Source of the DNA: Saprospirales bacterium
GTDB lineage: Bacteria > Bacteroidota > Bacteroidia > Chitinophagales > JADJOU01
Assembly: GCA_947461165.1 (NCBI GenBank)
Contig: CANHJR010000035.1
Span: 1-8,770 of the forward strand
Direction of reading: 5' to 3'
DNA: 8,770 bases
Under the pieces are notes generated by a model. That model saw only the letters and a program-made list of their open reading frames with translations. It had not been told where the DNA came from and did not search any database. Positions 6,705-8,770 of the stretch are shown here, in pieces (within the stretch, counting starts at the first letter, position 1; the number at the start of each line of letters is the position of its first letter). A program made the position numbers and the translations under genes.

Positions 6705-6708
6705 CCTT

Positions 6709-7023
6709 ATGGAATTTATAAATTTATTTTATACCAGAATTGTATTGGTTTATTTGACATTCTTCATTATCAATATGAACTTAAATATATTTGTGGATAA
6801 TAATAAGATCCAATACGCATCAGAAATTGCCGAGGAAAATGATGCAGAAGAGCAAGAAGATTCAAAAAATTTCTCAGAAAATGATGATTTTTTTATTACA
6901 ACCTTTAAATCTCAAAAGAACAGCATAGAGCCTTATTACATCAGCAACGTTTATCAATGTTTAAATGAAGAGCTGATTCCAAGTCCATTTTTGCTCATAT
7001 CGAGCCCACCTCCAGAGTCTTAG
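6709..7023 (+). CDS. Small acidic hypothetical protein upstream of the SulP gene
   Basis: The 104-residue product has a hydrophobic segment near the N-terminus (about 8-28), which could be a signal peptide or an anchor. It is followed by a very acidic stretch (EIAEENDAEEQEDSKNFSEN, 39-58), an aromatic middle (EPYYISNVYQC, 74-84), and a proline-rich end SPFLLISSPPPES. From memory, Bacteroidota genomes often carry short genes of this plan (export signal, acidic linker, terminal PPPE-like motif) in front of transporter genes. I cannot name a family or function. It reads in the same direction as the SulP gene, 84 bp upstream of it, and an inverted repeat lies in the gap. The start at 6709 is needed to keep the hydrophobic segment. 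No ribosome binding site is visible. Confidence 0.6.
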   Translation: MEFINLFYTRIVLVYLTFFIINMNLNIFVDNNKIQYASEIAEENDAEEQEDSKNFSENDDFFITTFKSQKNSIEPYYISNVYQCLNEELIPSPFLLISSPPPES

Positions 7024-7040
7024 GTTCGATTTTCCTTCAA

Positions 7041-7069
7041 AACATTCACTATTGTAATTGCTGAATGTT
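7041..7069. promoter_or_regulatory. 8-bp inverted repeat upstream of the SulP gene
   Basis: AACATTCA (7041-7048) and TGAATGTT (7062-7069) are perfect inverted copies with a 13-base spacer, between the small acidic gene and the SulP start at 7108. The symmetric half-sites about two DNA turns apart (21 bases between equivalent positions) would suit a dimeric regulator. As RNA it would be an 8-bp hairpin, with a T-run (TTTTTT, 7080-7085) too far away for a normal terminator. Role inferred. Confidence 0.4.
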
Positions 7070-7107
7070 CGTTTATTGATTTTTTCAAATTAGACATAAT
7101 ATAGCAC

Positions 7108-8676
7108 ATGTTCAAACATTTTAAGTACGACCTTCCTTCTGGAGTGGTCGTTTTTCTGGTAGCCTTACCTTTGTGTTTGGGTATATCCTTGGCCAGTGGA
7201 GCTCCATTTTTTAGTGGTCTCATCTCAGGAATAATAGGTGGAGTTGTCATTGGTTTTCTAAGTGGCTCCAAAATGAGCGTGAGTGGTCCTGCAGCTGGAC
7301 TAGCAGCCTTGGTTCTGGCAGCTATTACTAGTATTGGCGATTTTCGATTGTTTCTCTGTGCAGTGATTATAGCCGGATTGTTACAAATGCTTTTTTCAAT
7401 ATTGAAGCTGGCTGGAATCGCAAATTTCTTTCCATCTAGCGTCATCAAAGGTATGCTGACGAGTATCGGTATCTTGATTATTGCTAAACAAATTCCTCAT
7501 GTGTTTGGATATGACAAGGATGAACAAGGACACTTGACCGAGTTATTACCATTCGGAGATATGCATGAGGTTTTTCATCCGATTCAACACTGGGATATAG
7601 GAGTCCTAGCGCTTTGTGTTTTATCGATTGTCATCATGCTTTTGTGGGATCGGCCAAGTATCAAAAGCAAAGTGAAGTATGTGCCAGGTGCACTTGTTGC
7701 TGTTGTCATTTCGATCCTAGTAAATGAAGTTCTTCAAGCCAGTGGGAGTCAATTTCATGTATCGAATGATCACTTGGTTAATCTCAAAATCGCTCATTCG
7801 CCCAACGAATTCTTAAGTTTTTTTACCACCCCAGATTTGAGTGGATTTACGAATGTCAAAGTCATTATTGCAGGAGTCATGATAGCGATCATAGCTTCAT
7901 TGGAAACACTTCTCAGTATAGAAGCGGTAGATAATATAGACCCAGAGCGCAATATGACCAATACCAATAGAGAGCTCATGGCACAAGGAGTTGGCAATGT
8001 CATAGCTGGGTTCATCGGCGGACTACCGATCACTAGTGTGATCGTGCGTAGCAGTGCCAACATCAATGCTGGTGCTAAGACCAAGCTGTCAGCGATTTTA
8101 CATGGTATGTTATTGTTGGTTTGTGTCATTTTTATTCCAACACTTCTCAATAAAATTCCACTTTCTTCCTTGGCTGCTATTCTTTTGCTGACAGGAAACA
8201 AACTGAGCAATGTCACGGTGTTTGCGGAGGTGTATTCTAAAGGAAAGTATCAATTTTTGCCATTTATCATCACCATAGGTTCCATTTTGGCCATAGATTT
8301 GTTTGGATTGATACCCATATTGAATGGTAAAGGATTATTGATCGGTGTGGTGATTGGTTTAATATCTGCCTTTGGTGCTATTCTACATGGAAACCTAAAA
8401 AACAGTTACTACTTTCACAAAGAAAATTATTCTGATTCCGATAACATTACAATGAAATTGGCAGAGGAGGTTTCATTTCTCAACAAGGCAAGTATCCGCT
8501 CTACCTTGGGTCATTTTCCAGCAAAATCAAGAGTCATTATTGATGCTACTAATTCTCAATATATCGACTACGATGTACTTGAATTGATCAAAGAATTTAA
8601 AGATATCAAAGCGCCTCTAAAAGAGATCAGTTGCGAATTGAAAGGATTTAAGGATATCTATGCTATTACCAATTGA
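7108..8676 (+). CDS. SulP family anion transporter, probable bicarbonate transporter
   Basis: The 522-residue product is an inner-membrane transporter of the SulP (SLC26-like) family. Hallmarks are YDLPSGVVVFLVALPLCLGI near the start, SVSGPAAGLAALV (57-69) in the substrate-site half-helix of the first repeat, ASLETLLSIEAVD (263-275), and GGLPITSVIVRSSANINAGA (304-323) with the following KTKLSAILHG in the second repeat. Hydrophobic helices fill residues 12-430. A C-terminal STAS-like domain (about 445-522) has IIDATNSQYID at the usual strand, but Tyr-Asp follows where many STAS domains have a phosphorylatable Ser. A probable beta-carbonic anhydrase gene starts 37 bp downstream. This pairing is known for SulP proteins and favours bicarbonate over sulfate, though the sequence alone cannot settle the substrate. 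The start at 7108 gives the normal N-terminus. Confidence 0.93.
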   Translation: MFKHFKYDLPSGVVVFLVALPLCLGISLASGAPFFSGLISGIIGGVVIGFLSGSKMSVSGPAAGLAALVLAAITSIGDFRLFLCAVIIAGLLQMLFSILKLAGIANFFPSSVIKGMLTSIGILIIAKQIPHVFGYDKDEQGHLTELLPFGDMHEVFHPIQHWDIGVLALCVLSIVIMLLWDRPSIKSKVKYVPGALVAVVISILVNEVLQASGSQFHVSNDHLVNLKIAHSPNEFLSFFTTPDLSGFTNVKVIIAGVMIAIIASLETLLSIEAVDNIDPERNMTNTNRELMAQGVGNVIAGFIGGLPITSVIVRSSANINAGAKTKLSAILHGMLLLVCVIFIPTLLNKIPLSSLAAILLLTGNKLSNVTVFAEVYSKGKYQFLPFIITIGSILAIDLFGLIPILNGKGLLIGVVIGLISAFGAILHGNLKNSYYFHKENYSDSDNITMKLAEEVSFLNKASIRSTLGHFPAKSRVIIDATNSQYIDYDVLELIKEFKDIKAPLKEISCELKGFKDIYAITN

Positions 8677-8713
8677 AACCCAAGTTACATCTACAAAATA
8701 AAAATAATCAATC

Positions 8714-8770
8714 ATGCCAAAAAATAAATTAAAAGAATCATACCAAAAATTATTACAAAACAACAAAGAG
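8714..8770 (+). CDS. Probable beta-carbonic anhydrase (partial, N-terminus only)
   Basis: An ATG at 8714 opens a frame of 19 codons to the right edge: MPKNKLKESYQKLLQNNKE. The ending YQKLLQNNKE matches the usual N-terminus of Bacteroidota beta-carbonic anhydrases, where a short helix (xxLLxNNKxW) precedes the zinc-binding part. The zinc ligands (Cys-x-Asp-x-Arg, then His-x-x-Cys) lie beyond the window, so the call rests on this short match and on the position 37 bp after a SulP gene. The enzyme would interconvert CO2 and bicarbonate in the cytoplasm, next to the transporter. The two genes are very likely one operon. Confidence 0.72.
   Translation, partial: MPKNKLKESYQKLLQNNKE

Noticed and set aside
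7020..8216. Minus-strand open frames (7020-7448 and 7794-8216) opposite the SulP gene
   Set aside because: Mirror frames of a conserved transporter; low-complexity Ala/Ile/Leu/Thr composition comes from the antisense of membrane helices.

Overview
The window looks like chromosomal DNA of a member of the Bacteroidota. The genes are AT-rich. There is a T9SS-type C-terminal domain, a TonB-dependent receptor with an N-terminal carboxypeptidase-regulatory domain paired with a DUF4249 lipoprotein, several upstream regions with the Bacteroidota -7 box TAnnTTTG, and a general lack of Shine-Dalgarno sequences. A genus cannot be named from this sequence alone.

Left part (1-1582, minus strand): the start of the respiratory complex I operon, read right to left. 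It holds a possible 33-residue single-pass membrane peptide, nuoA, nuoB and the 5' part of nuoC, which runs off the left edge. nuoB and nuoC overlap by one base (TAATG). The four N2 cluster cysteines of NuoB and the conserved Cys and acidic residues of NuoA are present, so the visible subunits look intact.

Middle part (1677-3487, plus strand): a 94-bp divergent gap separates the nuo operon from an outer-membrane barrel protein of the PagL/acyloxyacyl hydrolase type. Next comes a 101-residue protein that is almost only a T9SS sorting-like domain behind a hydrophobic N-terminus, with a fairly good promoter in front of it. A 370-bp stretch without a gene follows. It contains a more GC-rich patch that may be a decayed gene, and a hairpin with a T-run.

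Outer-membrane uptake pair (3488-6588, plus strand): a 767-residue TonB-dependent receptor, then 20 bp later a DUF4249 lipoprotein. The arrangement resembles SusC/SusD. The substrate cannot be read from the sequence.

Right part (6709-8770, plus strand): a 104-residue acidic small membrane or exported protein ending in SSPPPES, a SulP-family anion transporter with a C-terminal STAS-like domain, and the first 19 codons of what looks like a beta-carbonic anhydrase. The SulP/carbonic anhydrase pair suggests bicarbonate uptake and CO2/bicarbonate interconversion.

No RNA gene, CRISPR array, insertion sequence or complete novel system was found. The least explained items are the 33-residue peptide upstream of nuoA, the stand-alone T9SS-like domain protein, the PagL-like protein with Asn at the expected catalytic Glu position, and the small acidic protein in front of the SulP gene.
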